Source: Propionibacteriales bacterium
Lineage (GTDB): Bacteria > Actinomycetota > Actinomycetes > Propionibacteriales > Nocardioidaceae
DNA length: 64,000 nucleotides
NCBI GenBank assembly: GCA_026392455.1
Contig: JAPLCB010000008.1
Coordinates: forward strand, 248,001 to 312,000
Direction of reading: 5' to 3'
Part shown: positions 25,047 through 33,572 of the stretch, in pieces
How the letters are laid out: each line of letters begins with the position of its first letter
Numbering within the stretch: position 1 is the first letter of the stretch
The notes under the pieces: generated by a model
Told to the model about the DNA's origin: nothing
The model's database searches: none
What the model saw: the letters and a program-made list of their open reading frames with translations, nothing else
Translations under genes and position numbers: made by a program

Positions 25047-26441
25047 ATGCCTTCCCCCATCCAGACCGCCCGGCGACTGCGGAACACCGTCGTCATGCTG
25101 GCCTGCTCCGCCCTGGTCGCCACCGGCGCCGTCATCGCGGTGACCCGGTTCGTCGACCCCGCGTCCGAGGCAGCTGCAGCCCCGAACCCGATCACCCCGG
25201 GCAACTTCACCGGTTACGGCTTCGACCAGTGCGAGGCGCCGAGCCAGACCAAGATGACGGCCTGGCGGAGGAGCTCACCGTTCCGGGCAGCCGGGATCTA
25301 CATCTCCGGGTCGCTGCGGTACTGCCAGAAGCAGACCAACCTGACTCCGACCTGGGTGAACACCCAGCTCACCGCGGGCTGGCGCCTGCTGCCGATCCAC
25401 CTCGGCGCCCAGGCTTCCTGCACCACCCGCGACCGGTACCAGTCGAACAAGATCAGCGCAGACCCGGCAGACACCTACGGCAAGGCCCGGTCCCAGGGGC
25501 GCGCCGAAGCCCGGATCGCCGTGGCCGCTGCCCAGCGCCTCGGCATCGTGAGCCGGAGCACGCTGTACTACGACCTGGAGGCGTTCAACGCCAAGATCGA
25601 GAGCTGCCGGCTCTCCTCGCTGTGGTTCCTCGCCGCCTGGAGCAACACGATCCGTAGCTCCGGCTACGTCTCCGGCGTCTACTCCAGCGCCGCCTCGGGT
25701 ATCAAGATCCTCGACGACGCCCGGGTCACCCCCGGCAACCGGTTCGCCCTGCCCGACCAGATCTGGATCGCCGACTGGAACGGCGTCGCGGACACCAACT
25801 CCACCTACATCCGCAAGGACGGGTGGCCCGGAGCCCGCATCCACCAGTACCAGGGCGGCCACAACGAGACCTGGGGCGGCGAGACGATCAACATCGACCG
25901 CAACTACCTCGACCTCCGCGGGCAGGCCAGCACGCCACCGCCGGTCACGACGCCGGAGGGCTCGAAGTCCTACGACCCCCGGTGCACCACGGCCTCGATC
26001 AACAAGACGGCATACCGGTTCACCTCGCCGGACGACCGGACCGACCTCACCGTCCCGCTGCAGTGCCTGCTCAAGCAGCAGGGCCTCTACACCACGGCCG
26101 TCACCGGCACCTGGAACACGATGACGACCAAGGCGGTCAACGCCTGGCAGAAGCGGACCGGGCACACCGTCTGGAAGGCCTTCACCCGGCGGGACTGGAC
26201 GTCGCTGCTGTCGGCAGGGACCACACGAACCACGTTGAAGCCGGGAGTACGAGGCGCAGACGTGATCCGGGCCCAGCGGGCGCTCAACGCCGCCACCCTG
26301 GCCAGGCTCAAGGTCACCGGCACGTACGACGCCGCCACCCAGAAGGCCGCCAAGGAGTACCAGGCCAAGCTGAAGATCACCCCCACCGAGGGGATCATCG
26401 CCAAGCTCACCTGGGCCGCGCTGCTCGCCGGCCGTTGGTGA
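25047..26441 (+). CDS. Secreted DUF1906 glycoside-hydrolase-like protein with peptidoglycan-binding region
   Basis: 464 residues from ATG 25047 with GAGGAGA upstream. A signal peptide covers about 1-45 (RRLRNTVVMLACSALVATGA, cleavage after an Ala-rich stretch). A DUF1906 (Rv2525c-like, TIM-barrel) domain follows: GYGFDQCEAPS, RYCQKQ, LLPIHLGAQASC, LYYDLEAFNA and IDRNYLDLRG. The C-terminal third has two peptidoglycan-binding-like repeats (VPLQCLLKQQGLY... and VIRAQRALNAATLARLKVTG). A cell-wall hydrolase or binding role is likely. The gene is followed by a tandem duplication that begins in its last codons. Confidence 0.85.
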   Translation: MPSPIQTARRLRNTVVMLACSALVATGAVIAVTRFVDPASEAAAAPNPITPGNFTGYGFDQCEAPSQTKMTAWRRSSPFRAAGIYISGSLRYCQKQTNLTPTWVNTQLTAGWRLLPIHLGAQASCTTRDRYQSNKISADPADTYGKARSQGRAEARIAVAAAQRLGIVSRSTLYYDLEAFNAKIESCRLSSLWFLAAWSNTIRSSGYVSGVYSSAASGIKILDDARVTPGNRFALPDQIWIADWNGVADTNSTYIRKDGWPGARIHQYQGGHNETWGGETINIDRNYLDLRGQASTPPPVTTPEGSKSYDPRCTTASINKTAYRFTSPDDRTDLTVPLQCLLKQQGLYTTAVTGTWNTMTTKAVNAWQKRTGHTVWKAFTRRDWTSLLSAGTTRTTLKPGVRGADVIRAQRALNAATLARLKVTGTYDAATQKAAKEYQAKLKITPTEGIIAKLTWAALLAGRW

Positions 26442-26442
26442 C

Positions 26443-26468
26443 GGTGTCACGCCAGCTGGCGTGACACC
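26443..26468. terminator. First hairpin of the duplicated unit
   Basis: GGTGTCACGCCA (26443-26454) and TGGCGTGACACC (26457-26468) form 12 perfect pairs, starting two bases after the DUF1906 stop codon. It probably ends both convergent transcripts. Confidence 0.75.
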
Positions 26469-26533
26469 GCACGACCAGCCTGGTGCAACGTGCTGATCTG
26501 CCAGAAACGTGCTGCTCGCCGGCCGTTGGTGAC

Positions 26534-26559
26534 GGTTTCACGCCAACTGGTGTGAAACC
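26534..26559. terminator. Second hairpin of the duplicated unit, with a compensatory change
   Basis: GGTTTCACGCCA (26534-26545) pairs with TGGTGTGAAACC (26548-26559). Compared with the first copy one G-C pair has become T-A through changes in both arms, and another pair became a G-T wobble, so pairing is conserved. Confidence 0.75.
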
Positions 26560-26618
26560 GCACGACCAGCCTGGTGCAACGTGCTGGTCTGCCAGAAACG
26601 TGCTGCTCGCGAGGAGAC

Positions 26619-27281
26619 TCAGACGGCCAGCGACCCCAACGAGGTGAAGAAGCCGAGGCCGTCGGTGCCCGGACCGCAGAGGTCCTCGATCGCGTGCTCG
26701 GGGTGCGGCATCAGGCCGACGACGTTGCCTGCTTCGTTGCTGATGCCGGCGATCCCGCGCTGGGAGCCGTTCGGGTTGCCGACGTAACGGGCGACGACCC
26801 GACCCTCGGCCTCGAGCAGGTCGAGGGTCTTCTCGTCAGCCACGAACGAGCCCTCACCGTTCTTCAGGACGATCGTCACCTCCTGACCGACCTCGTACGA
26901 CGACGTCCACGCGGTGCGGTTGTTCTCGATCACCAGGGTCTGGTCGAGGCAACCGAACTTCCGGTGGTCGTTGCGGATCAGCGCACCGGGAAGCAGGTGC
27001 GACTCACAGAGGATCTGGAAGCCGTTGCAGATCCCGAGCACCGGCATTCCGCCCCTGGCGGCGTCGATGACCTCGGTCATCACCGGGGCGAACCGAGCGA
27101 TGGCACCGCAGCGCAGGTAGTCCCCGTAGGAAAAGCCGCCGGGCAGCAGCACCGCGTCGACACCCTTGAGGTCGTGGTCGCCGTGCCAGAGTGCGACGGC
27201 CTCGTTACCGCCCAGACGGACGGCCCGCCGGGCGTCGGCGTCATCGAGGGAACCGGGGAAGGTGACGACCCCGACCTTCAT
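26619..27281 (-). CDS. purQ: Phosphoribosylformylglycinamidine synthase glutaminase subunit
   Basis: 220 residues from ATG 27281, overlapping the purS stop (ATGA). Class I glutamine amidotransferase: Cys85 in GICNGFQIL, and His/Glu in MPHPEHA near 193-195; [15 protein letters not shown] is the oxyanion segment. It supplies ammonia to PurL. With purS it forms a two-gene operon. Confidence 0.97.
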   Translation of the reverse strand: MKVGVVTFPGSLDDADARRAVRLGGNEAVALWHGDHDLKGVDAVLLPGGFSYGDYLRCGAIARFAPVMTEVIDAARGGMPVLGICNGFQILCESHLLPGALIRNDHRKFGCLDQTLVIENNRTAWTSSYEVGQEVTIVLKNGEGSFVADEKTLDLLEAEGRVVARYVGNPNGSQRGIAGISNEAGNVVGLMPHPEHAIEDLCGPGTDGLGFFTSLGSLAV

Positions 27282-27523
27282 GCGACGACCGTGACTGCGT
27301 AGTCCTCGATCACCGGGTTGGACAGCAGCTTCTCGGCCATCTCGTTGACCTCGGCCAGGCGCGCCTCGGTGAGCTCGCCGTCGATCTCGAGCTCGAAGCG
27401 CTTGCCCTGCCGGACCTCGGTCACACCGTCGAAACCGAGGCGGGGCAGCGCGCCGAGAACGGCTTTGCCTTGCGGGTCGAGGATCTCGGGCTTGGGCATG
27501 ACGTCGACGACGACACGGGCCAC
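27278..27523 (-). CDS. purS: Phosphoribosylformylglycinamidine synthase subunit PurS
   Basis: 81 residues, GTG start with AGGAG seven bases upstream. The sequence ([40 protein letters not shown]) is typical. PurS is a small dimeric bridge that holds PurL and PurQ together. Its stop overlaps purQ by four bases. Confidence 0.96.
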   Translation of the reverse strand: MARVVVDVMPKPEILDPQGKAVLGALPRLGFDGVTEVRQGKRFELEIDGELTEARLAEVNEMAEKLLSNPVIEDYAVTVVA

Positions 27524-27580
27524 GGGGCGCTCCTGAGGTGAAGAGTGGGGACGACCGGGCCAGTCTATTCTTCGCCGGGC

Positions 27581-27690
27581 CGGGCCGCGTACGGCGGCAC
27601 CGCGTTGAGACGGGCCGCGTACGCGGCACTCAGCCGAGCCGGGCCGCGTACCGCGGCACTCAGCCGAGACGGGCCGCGTACCGCGGCCAC
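27581..27690. repeat. 30-bp tandem repeats at the 3' end of the SRPBCC gene
   Basis: Four units start at 27581, 27611, 27640 and 27670 (lengths 30, 29, 30, partial), each opening CGGGCCGCGTAC. On the minus strand the unit encodes PRYAARLG and the stop, that is, the C-terminus of the SRPBCC gene, so the extra units lie after its stop codon. Confidence 0.9.
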
Positions 27691-28130
27691 ATGGCAGCGG
27701 CGTACCGGCGCCAGAAGAACCCGATCACCGGGAGCAGTCCGCGGGCGACCGGGTTCGTCGGGTGGATCTTCCAGCTCCAGGTGACCCTGGTGCCCGCGCC
27801 CTCGGGGACGAACGAGAACTGGCCCTCCACCCGGGCGACCAGGGCCTTCATCGGACCAGTGAAGTCGCTGAGCTGGTAGCGGTAGCTCCCCGGCCTGGTG
27901 TACTCGACGAGCGTCTCCAGGTTGGTGCTGCCATCGGCGAGCACGACGGTCCGGCTCTTGCCGACCGCGTCCCAGCCGCCGTCCTGCCCGGTGCATTCCT
28001 TGATCGGCGGGATCGGCCCGGCGCGCTCGGTGAACAACTCCTCCAACGGGGCGTCCAGGACGCCGGCGAAGGCGACGTCGGGAGCGACCGCCACGACGGT
28101 GGAGGACGCGAGCAGGTAGGGAGAGGTCAT
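27660..28130 (-). CDS. SRPBCC (START-like) family protein
   Basis: 156 residues. The pattern SSTVVAVAPDVAFAGVLDAP, YTRPGSYRYQLSDFTGPMKA and GTRVTWSWKIHPTNPVARG fits the polyketide cyclase/START-like helix-grip fold that binds hydrophobic ligands. A C-terminal amphipathic part (LLPVIGFFWRRYAAAMWPR) follows. Substrate unknown. The last eight codons are tandemly duplicated downstream. Confidence 0.75.
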   Translation of the reverse strand: MTSPYLLASSTVVAVAPDVAFAGVLDAPLEELFTERAGPIPPIKECTGQDGGWDAVGKSRTVVLADGSTNLETLVEYTRPGSYRYQLSDFTGPMKALVARVEGQFSFVPEGAGTRVTWSWKIHPTNPVARGLLPVIGFFWRRYAAAMWPRYAARLG

Positions 28131-28175
28131 CAGGTGCTCCTCGATCAGGTCCTGGCGCAGAAGGACCGGGGCAGC

Positions 28176-29576
28176 CTAACCCGCGGCACTCACGTCAGGC
28201 TGGTACGCGCAGTCGTCCTGGGTGTTGGAGGCCTTCTTCGGACCCTTGGCCGTCACGGTGGTCGGTGCCTTCTTCGGGTAGAGCGCCTTCTGGACCGTCG
28301 CGTGGACGTAGTCGTAGTCCGGCTCGTTGGGGTCGAAATCAGCGGTTCTCTCGAAGCCGACGGACCTGATCTGCTTGCCCTTCATCTGGACCGCCAGCTC
28401 GGCGAAGGCCGGCAACAACTTGGTCGGGATGTCGGTGCGATAGATCCGCTTGATCGTCTTGGCGATCTCGCTGAAGTTCTGCAACAGGTTCAGCGGCCTG
28501 GCCTCCGCGACGATCGCGTCGATCGCGCAGCGCTGCCGCTCCATCCGCTTGTAGTCGGTCGATCCGTAACGCCCCCGGGTGAACCACAGAGCGTTGAACC
28601 CGTCCAGGCGCTGGTCGGGCCCGGGCTGCAGGTAGCCGTCAGGCGGGATCCGCGCATCCGTGTTCCCACCGATCGGGATCGGCTCGTTGATGTTGACGGT
28701 GATCCCGCCCATCGCGTCGACGAGCTTCGAGAACCCGGCCAGGTTGATCAGCACGTAGTAGTCGACGGGGATCCCCAGGGCTCCGGACACCGCCAGCTTG
28801 AGGGCGTCGGCGCCCAGGTTGTCGGTCTTGCCGAGGAAGTCGGCCGGGTACTTGGCCGGGATGTTGCGGTAGACGGCGTTGAGGAAGTACTCGGCGTTGT
28901 TCGTCGTCCCGTCCGTGAACCCGGCGGGGTACTCGGCAGCCAGCTTGGAGCCCTCGGCGAACGGCACGTTCTGGAGGTTCCGGGGCAGGCTGAACAGGAT
29001 CGTCTTCCCGGTCCTGACCTCGATGCTGGCCAGCATCACCGAGTCGGTCCGGACCCCCGGACGCCGCACGGCGCCGTCACCGCCGAGCAGCAGCACGTTG
29101 ACCCGGTCGCGACCGCCCCACGGGTTCTTGACCGAGACCTTGGGCGTGGTGGCGCTGCGCTCACCGGTGGCGCTGAAGATTCCGCGGCCGTCGACGACGT
29201 ACTTCCCGCTCAACGCCAGCGGCGTCGCGACCGCGGCGCACATCACCAGCACGCCGAGCGCCCCGACGAACCGGAACTCCGCGGACGCTGTCGGGGACCG
29301 GTGCCGCACGTAGGTCAGACAGATCAGTCCGACCCACGCGAGTCCGACGACCCCGATGACGGCTGCGGCGATCGTGTAGAAGTCCGGCGTCGTGGCCAGC
29401 TTGGCCTTGTAGCTGGTCGAGGTCCCGCCGGCGAAGATCAGCAGCGCGAGCGCCAGGACCAGCCCGGGAACCAAGGTCGCTACGAAGGCACGCCGCAGCG
29501 CCCGCCCGACTTGGTCAGGGCGGACCGCCTTGTGCCGCCCCCGGTGCTTGGGGACGCGCTCGGAGTCCCAGGACAC
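28176..29576 (-). CDS. LytR-CpsA-Psr (LCP) family protein
   Basis: 466 residues. About 35 basic cytoplasmic residues precede three hydrophobic segments (near 30-50, 68-88 and 103-123), then the LCP domain. Canonical motifs are intact: VRTDSVMLASI, FSLPRNLQNVP and DYKRMERQRC. The enzyme is expected to ligate glycopolymers from lipid carriers to peptidoglycan at the outer membrane face. Multiple membrane spans before the domain are typical of one actinobacterial LCP subgroup. It has no wall-polymer genes next to it here. Confidence 0.88.
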   Translation of the reverse strand: MSWDSERVPKHRGRHKAVRPDQVGRALRRAFVATLVPGLVLALALLIFAGGTSTSYKAKLATTPDFYTIAAAVIGVVGLAWVGLICLTYVRHRSPTASAEFRFVGALGVLVMCAAVATPLALSGKYVVDGRGIFSATGERSATTPKVSVKNPWGGRDRVNVLLLGGDGAVRRPGVRTDSVMLASIEVRTGKTILFSLPRNLQNVPFAEGSKLAAEYPAGFTDGTTNNAEYFLNAVYRNIPAKYPADFLGKTDNLGADALKLAVSGALGIPVDYYVLINLAGFSKLVDAMGGITVNINEPIPIGGNTDARIPPDGYLQPGPDQRLDGFNALWFTRGRYGSTDYKRMERQRCAIDAIVAEARPLNLLQNFSEIAKTIKRIYRTDIPTKLLPAFAELAVQMKGKQIRSVGFERTADFDPNEPDYDYVHATVQKALYPKKAPTTVTAKGPKKASNTQDDCAYQPDVSAAG

Positions 29577-29647
29577 CCACGCAGCCTAGGTGGAATCCCC
29601 CAAGCCTCAAACCGGGAGCGGCAGATCTCCGCGAGGACTGTGACGAA

Positions 29648-31237
29648 CTAGTCGACCAGCTCGCGCTTGAGGATCTTCCCGGTCGCCGTCATCGGGAGCG
29701 AGTCGACGAACGCCATCAGACGCGGGTACTTGTAGCCGGCCATCTGCTCCTTGCCCCAGGCGAGCAGCTCGTCCTCGGTGATGGTGGCCCCGGCGTTCAG
29801 GATCACGAACGCCTTCACCTCCTCGCCGTGCGAGTCGTGCGGTACGCCGACCACAGCGGCCAGCGAGACGGCCTCGTGGGTCATCAGGACCTCTTCGATC
29901 TCGCGCGGGTAGACGTTGAAGCCACCGCGGATGATCATGTCCTTCGAGCGGTCGACGATGTAGTAGAACCCGTCCGCGTCGCGCCGGGCGAGGTCGCCGG
30001 AGCGGAACCAGCCGTTGCGGATCGCCTCGGCCGTGGCCTCGGGCTTGCCGTAGTAGCCCTTCATGATGTTGTGGCCCTTGATCGCGATCTCCCCGATCGC
30101 GTCGGGCTCGGCGACCGTGTCGATCTCGTTCCAGTCGTCGTCGATCAGCTTCACCTCGACGCCCCAGATCGGCACCCCGATCGAGCCCGGACGCGGTTCC
30201 TGGGCCGGGTCGCTGAAGGTTGCCACCGGGGAGGTCTCCGAGAGGCCGTACCCCTCCAGGATGGTGACGCCGAGCTTCTCCTTGACCTGGGTGATGATCT
30301 CGACCGGCAAGCTCGCGCCGCCGGACGCGCCGATCCGCAGGTTCCGGGCGATCCGCTCGACGTCGACGCTTCCGCCAGCGGCATCGAGGGCCGCGAGCAA
30401 GCCCCACCACATGGTCGGCACACCGGCGAAGAAGGTGACCTCCTCCTTCTGCATCAGGCCGATCACGGCCTCGGCATCGAACCGTGGGACCAGCAGCAAC
30501 GTCGCCGCGGTCGCGAAGCCGGCGTGCATCTGCACCGTCGCACCGAAGGTGTGGAACAGCGGCAGGGTCAGCACGTGGGTATCGGACGCCGGCTGGTTGC
30601 CGAACAGCCGGTTCATCGTGACCACGTTCATCATCGTGTTCGAGTGGCTGAGCTCGGCGCCCTTGGCCTGACCGGTGGTCCCCGAGGTAAACAGGATGAT
30701 CGCGGTGTCGCCAGGCTCGGTGACGACGGCGTCGAAGACCGGGGACTTGCCGGCCAGGGCCTGACCCAGGGTCTCGGTGCCCTCGATCGACGACGGCGCG
30801 GACGGGTCGGCCATGATCATGAAGAAGTGCTGGGGTCCAGCGCCGTCGGGCTGTTCTTCTCGAGCCTGCTGGAACCCGGCGTACCCCTCGGCGCCGATGG
30901 CGAGGTCGGGGGTGCCCTGGAAGCAGAAGTAGGCCTTCACGTCGGCAGCACCCAGGTGGTACGCGACCTCACGCCCCTTGAGCAGGACGTTGAGGGGCAC
31001 CACGACCGCACCAGCCTTGAGGGCGCCGTAGTAGACGATCGGGAAGTACGGCAGGTTCGGGCAGCTCAGCGCCACCTTGTCACCGGGCTCGATGCCGCGC
31101 TCCACCAGGAGGTTCGCGACCTGGTTGGCGGCTGCGTTCACCTGGGCGTAGGTCAGCCGGGTGTCTCCGAGGACCAGGGCGTCGCGGTCGGGGTAGTTGC
31201 GCGCGGAGTCCTCGAGGAGGACAGACAGATTCAGCAT
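29648..31237 (-). CDS. Long-chain fatty acid-CoA ligase (AMP-binding)
   Basis: 529 residues of the ANL superfamily. The P-loop-like motif is IILFTSGTTGQAKGAELSHS, followed by GYGLSETSPVATF, the YYGKPEAT and FRSGDLARRDADGFYYIVDR segments, and the catalytic lysine in TATGKILKREL near the C-terminus. It activates a fatty acid to acyl-AMP and then acyl-CoA. It is followed on the same strand by the LCP gene 71 bases later and preceded by the SRPBCC gene nine bases away, so the latter is probably in the same transcript. Confidence 0.92.
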   Translation of the reverse strand: MLNLSVLLEDSARNYPDRDALVLGDTRLTYAQVNAAANQVANLLVERGIEPGDKVALSCPNLPYFPIVYYGALKAGAVVVPLNVLLKGREVAYHLGAADVKAYFCFQGTPDLAIGAEGYAGFQQAREEQPDGAGPQHFFMIMADPSAPSSIEGTETLGQALAGKSPVFDAVVTEPGDTAIILFTSGTTGQAKGAELSHSNTMMNVVTMNRLFGNQPASDTHVLTLPLFHTFGATVQMHAGFATAATLLLVPRFDAEAVIGLMQKEEVTFFAGVPTMWWGLLAALDAAGGSVDVERIARNLRIGASGGASLPVEIITQVKEKLGVTILEGYGLSETSPVATFSDPAQEPRPGSIGVPIWGVEVKLIDDDWNEIDTVAEPDAIGEIAIKGHNIMKGYYGKPEATAEAIRNGWFRSGDLARRDADGFYYIVDRSKDMIIRGGFNVYPREIEEVLMTHEAVSLAAVVGVPHDSHGEEVKAFVILNAGATITEDELLAWGKEQMAGYKYPRLMAFVDSLPMTATGKILKRELVD

Positions 31238-31246
31238 GCCGACAAC

Positions 31247-31678
31247 CTACTGTCCCGACGCACGCGCCGACAGGCTCCGCGCAGCCTTCTTCAAATCCGT
31301 GGGCACCGCGGCCGCAGCAGCCGCGGTGATCACCGGACCGGCCGGCCGCAGCAGCCCGCTCCCGGTGACCCGGACCTCGGCCGTCACCGTGCAGCCGAGC
31401 GGGACGTCGACGAAGCGCAGGGTCAGCTCCGCGGCGATCCCGCGCCAGGTGCCACGCTCGGTCCAGACCCGGGGCGGGTCCAGGACGGTGGTCACCATCG
31501 CGGCGCGCAGACCGGGCGAGGTCACGTCCGTCCAGCTCTGGCCGACCTGGGGTGTCTCGCTGCTGAGGTCCTCGATGCGGCGCAACGACGACTGCCAGGC
31601 AGGGCGGTTGCGGGGGTCGACCAGGTAGTCGAACGCAGTACGGGCAGGGACGTCGAAGTGGACCGAAGAGGTCAGCAC
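31247..31678 (-). CDS. SRPBCC family protein
   Basis: 143 residues: SSVHFDVPARTAFDYLVDPR, NRPAWQSSLRRIED and the following beta-rich region match the polyketide-cyclase/dehydrase SRPBCC family. The C-terminus is an Ala-rich helix (ITAAAAAAVPTDLKKAARSL) as in this fold. Hydrophobic ligand binding is presumed. It lies nine bases upstream of the acyl-CoA ligase and six bases downstream of the coiled-coil gene. Confidence 0.8.
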   Translation of the reverse strand: MLTSSVHFDVPARTAFDYLVDPRNRPAWQSSLRRIEDLSSETPQVGQSWTDVTSPGLRAAMVTTVLDPPRVWTERGTWRGIAAELTLRFVDVPLGCTVTAEVRVTGSGLLRPAGPVITAAAAAAVPTDLKKAARSLSARASGQ

Positions 31679-31684
31679 AGGGGC

Positions 31685-32041
31685 TCAGGCTCCATCGAGG
31701 AATCGTCGGGTCAGGGTGGTCACATCACGGTCGAGGCCGTCGACGCGGGCCTCCAGCCGGTCGAACCGTGTCTCCAGCCGGTCGAACCGGGCGTCCACGG
31801 CCTCGAACCGGGCGTCCACGGCGTCGAACCGGGCGTTCACAGCGTCGAAACCGAAACGCATCGAGCTCTCCAGGGCACGGAACGAGGTGTCCATCGAGCT
31901 CTGCAGGGAAGCCACCGAGCTGGTCAGCGACCGCTCGACGGCATCGACCGAGCGGTCGAAGAGCCGGACGACCAGACCGATGAAGGCGAGGAGCACGGCG
32001 AGGAGACCACCGATCGCGGTCCAGGCCTGGGCGTCGTTCAT
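31685..32041 (-). CDS. Membrane-anchored heptad-repeat coiled-coil protein
   Basis: 118 residues from ATG 32041. An N-terminal membrane segment (AIGGLLAVLLAFIGLVVRLF) is followed by a long helix and then exact seven-residue repeats: FDAVNAR, FDAVDAR, FEAVDAR, FDRLETR, FDRLEAR, VDGLDRD. This is a continuous coiled coil, visible in the DNA as 21-base repeats at about 31740-31850. Such proteins are common and functionally uncharacterised. Co-directional with the SRPBCC/acyl-CoA ligase genes. Confidence 0.8.
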   Translation of the reverse strand: MNDAQAWTAIGGLLAVLLAFIGLVVRLFDRSVDAVERSLTSSVASLQSSMDTSFRALESSMRFGFDAVNARFDAVDARFEAVDARFDRLETRFDRLEARVDGLDRDVTTLTRRFLDGA

Positions 32042-32105
32042 GGCCCCAGCGTAGGCGGCGACCCACAACCCGACGATCCGCGCGCCGGGCGCCTGTGGAG
32101 AACCC

Positions 32106-33023
32106 TCAGAACTTCTCGCCGGTGAGGATCTCGTACGCCTCGACGTACCGTGCGCGGGTGTGGTCGATGACGTTCTGCGGCAGGGCAGGCGGACGGGCAC
32201 CTGATGCCTTGTCCCAGCCGCTGTCCGTCGAGGTCAGCCAGTTCCGGACGATCTGCTTGTCGTACGACGGCTGGGCCTGCCCCGGACGCCACTGGTCCGC
32301 CGGCCAGTACCGGCTCGAGTCCGGGGTGAGCACCTCGTCGCCCAGGACCAGCTCCGACACCGCACCGTCGGCACCGCCGGTCCTTCGACCGAACTCGAAC
32401 TTGGTGTCGGCCAGGATGATCCCGCGCTCGCGGGCGATCTGGTCGGCTCGGCTGTAGATCGCCAGGGTCAGCTCCCGAAGGGCGCCGGCCGTCTCGGCTC
32501 CGACCTCGGCAACGACGGCGTCGTAGGAGACGTTCTCGTCGTGGTCACCGACCTCGGCCTTGCTGGCCGGGGTGAAGATCGGCGCCGGGAGCCGGCTGCC
32601 GTCCTGGAGCCCGGCCGGAAGCGCGATCCCGCAGACCTCGCCGGTCGCGGCGTAGTCGAGCAGTCCCGAGCCGGTGAGGTATCCGCGGGCGACGCACTCG
32701 ACCGGGTACATCGCGAGCTCCTCGCAGTAGACGGCGCGACCTGCCACCGCCGCCGGCACATCGGTGGAGACGATGTGGTGGGGCACCAGGTCGGCGAGCT
32801 GGTCGAACCACCACAGCGACATCCGGGTCAGGATCGCGCCCTTGTCCGGGATGGTGCTGTCCAGCACGAAGTCGTACGCCGAGATGCGGTCGCTGGCGAC
32901 CATCAGGAGCCGACCGGCGTACGGGCCCTCGGTCATCCGGTACAGGTCACGCACCTTGCCCGAGTGCAGGTGCACCGCGCCCTCGATCGCCGGGGCAGCA
33001 GGAATGTTCAGATCTCCGCTCAC
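32106..33023 (-). CDS. purC: Phosphoribosylaminoimidazole-succinocarboxamide synthase (SAICAR synthetase)
   Basis: 305 residues. Conserved segments: HSGKVRDLYRM, LMVASDRISAYDFVL, ECVARGYLTGSG, LADTKFEFG and the SYDKQIVRNWL region. It joins aspartate to CAIR with ATP in purine synthesis. The length (about 300) is that of the longer PurC class. It stands apart from other purine genes. Confidence 0.96.
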   Translation of the reverse strand: MSGDLNIPAAPAIEGAVHLHSGKVRDLYRMTEGPYAGRLLMVASDRISAYDFVLDSTIPDKGAILTRMSLWWFDQLADLVPHHIVSTDVPAAVAGRAVYCEELAMYPVECVARGYLTGSGLLDYAATGEVCGIALPAGLQDGSRLPAPIFTPASKAEVGDHDENVSYDAVVAEVGAETAGALRELTLAIYSRADQIARERGIILADTKFEFGRRTGGADGAVSELVLGDEVLTPDSSRYWPADQWRPGQAQPSYDKQIVRNWLTSTDSGWDKASGARPPALPQNVIDHTRARYVEAYEILTGEKF

Positions 33024-33046
33024 AAGGGGTGAGCCTATGCGGCTGC

Positions 33047-33562
33047 CTAGGGGGCGATCTGACCGATCTCATAGCCGAGGGTGCAACCGCCCGAGCCGTC
33101 GTCGCGGGCCGAGACGATCACGGCATACCCCGGGCTCGTGTACTGGGCCTCGACGTTCCCCGCCGACCGGTCCGGGCCGGCCGCCAGGACGAAGCCCTTC
33201 GCGACCAGGGCTGCGGCGGCGTCGGCGAAGCAGTCCTCCGGGGCCTTCGCGGCGGCCACCTCCAGGATCCAGCCCTTGCGACCCTCCTCCCCCGAGGAGC
33301 CCGCGCCGAGTGGTTGCGAGACAGCCCCCGGCACCAACGGGACCGCCGTGATCGGGAAGTCGCTGGGGACGCCGGCATCCGGCACCAGCGGCCCTCCCGG
33401 GTTCGACGAGGGCGAGAGCGACGGGGGCAGCGACGCGCTCGGGGTCGGCGACGCGCTCGGACCGACGGCCACCGGGCCGTCGTCGTCGCCGCCGCAGCCG
33501 GCCAGCCCGAGCGCCAGGACGGCGACGAGCACGCCGAGGGTGGACCGAAGGGTTCCAGACAT
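33047..33562 (-). CDS. Lipoprotein of unknown function
   Basis: 171 residues from ATG 33562. The signal peptide ends in the lipobox LAGC, so Cys (about residue 23) should be lipidated and the protein anchored outside. A Ser/Pro-rich linker (PSASPTPSASLPPSLSPSSN) precedes a compact C-terminal domain with two cysteines (CFADAA and GGCTLGY). No family recognised. It is 10 bases downstream of the MFS gene. Confidence 0.75.
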   Translation of the reverse strand: MSGTLRSTLGVLVAVLALGLAGCGGDDDGPVAVGPSASPTPSASLPPSLSPSSNPGGPLVPDAGVPSDFPITAVPLVPGAVSQPLGAGSSGEEGRKGWILEVAAAKAPEDCFADAAAALVAKGFVLAAGPDRSAGNVEAQYTSPGYAVIVSARDDGSGGCTLGYEIGQIAP

Positions 33563-33572
33563 GACGGCCACC

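Larger units (their letters stand above)
26421..26610. repeat. 91-bp tandem duplication at the 3' end of the DUF1906 gene
   Basis: Units begin at 26421 and 26512, and a third start (CTGCTCGC) is at 26603: period exactly 91. Each unit starts with the codons for LLAGRW and the stop and carries a hairpin. The first copy includes the real gene end; the second is a decoy outside any frame. Confidence 0.92.

Noticed and set aside
27581-27690. Possible CRISPR array
   Set aside because: Units abut with no spacers and derive from the gene end.
31740-31850. Possible CRISPR or satellite array
   Set aside because: The 21-base repeats are in frame and encode coiled-coil heptads.
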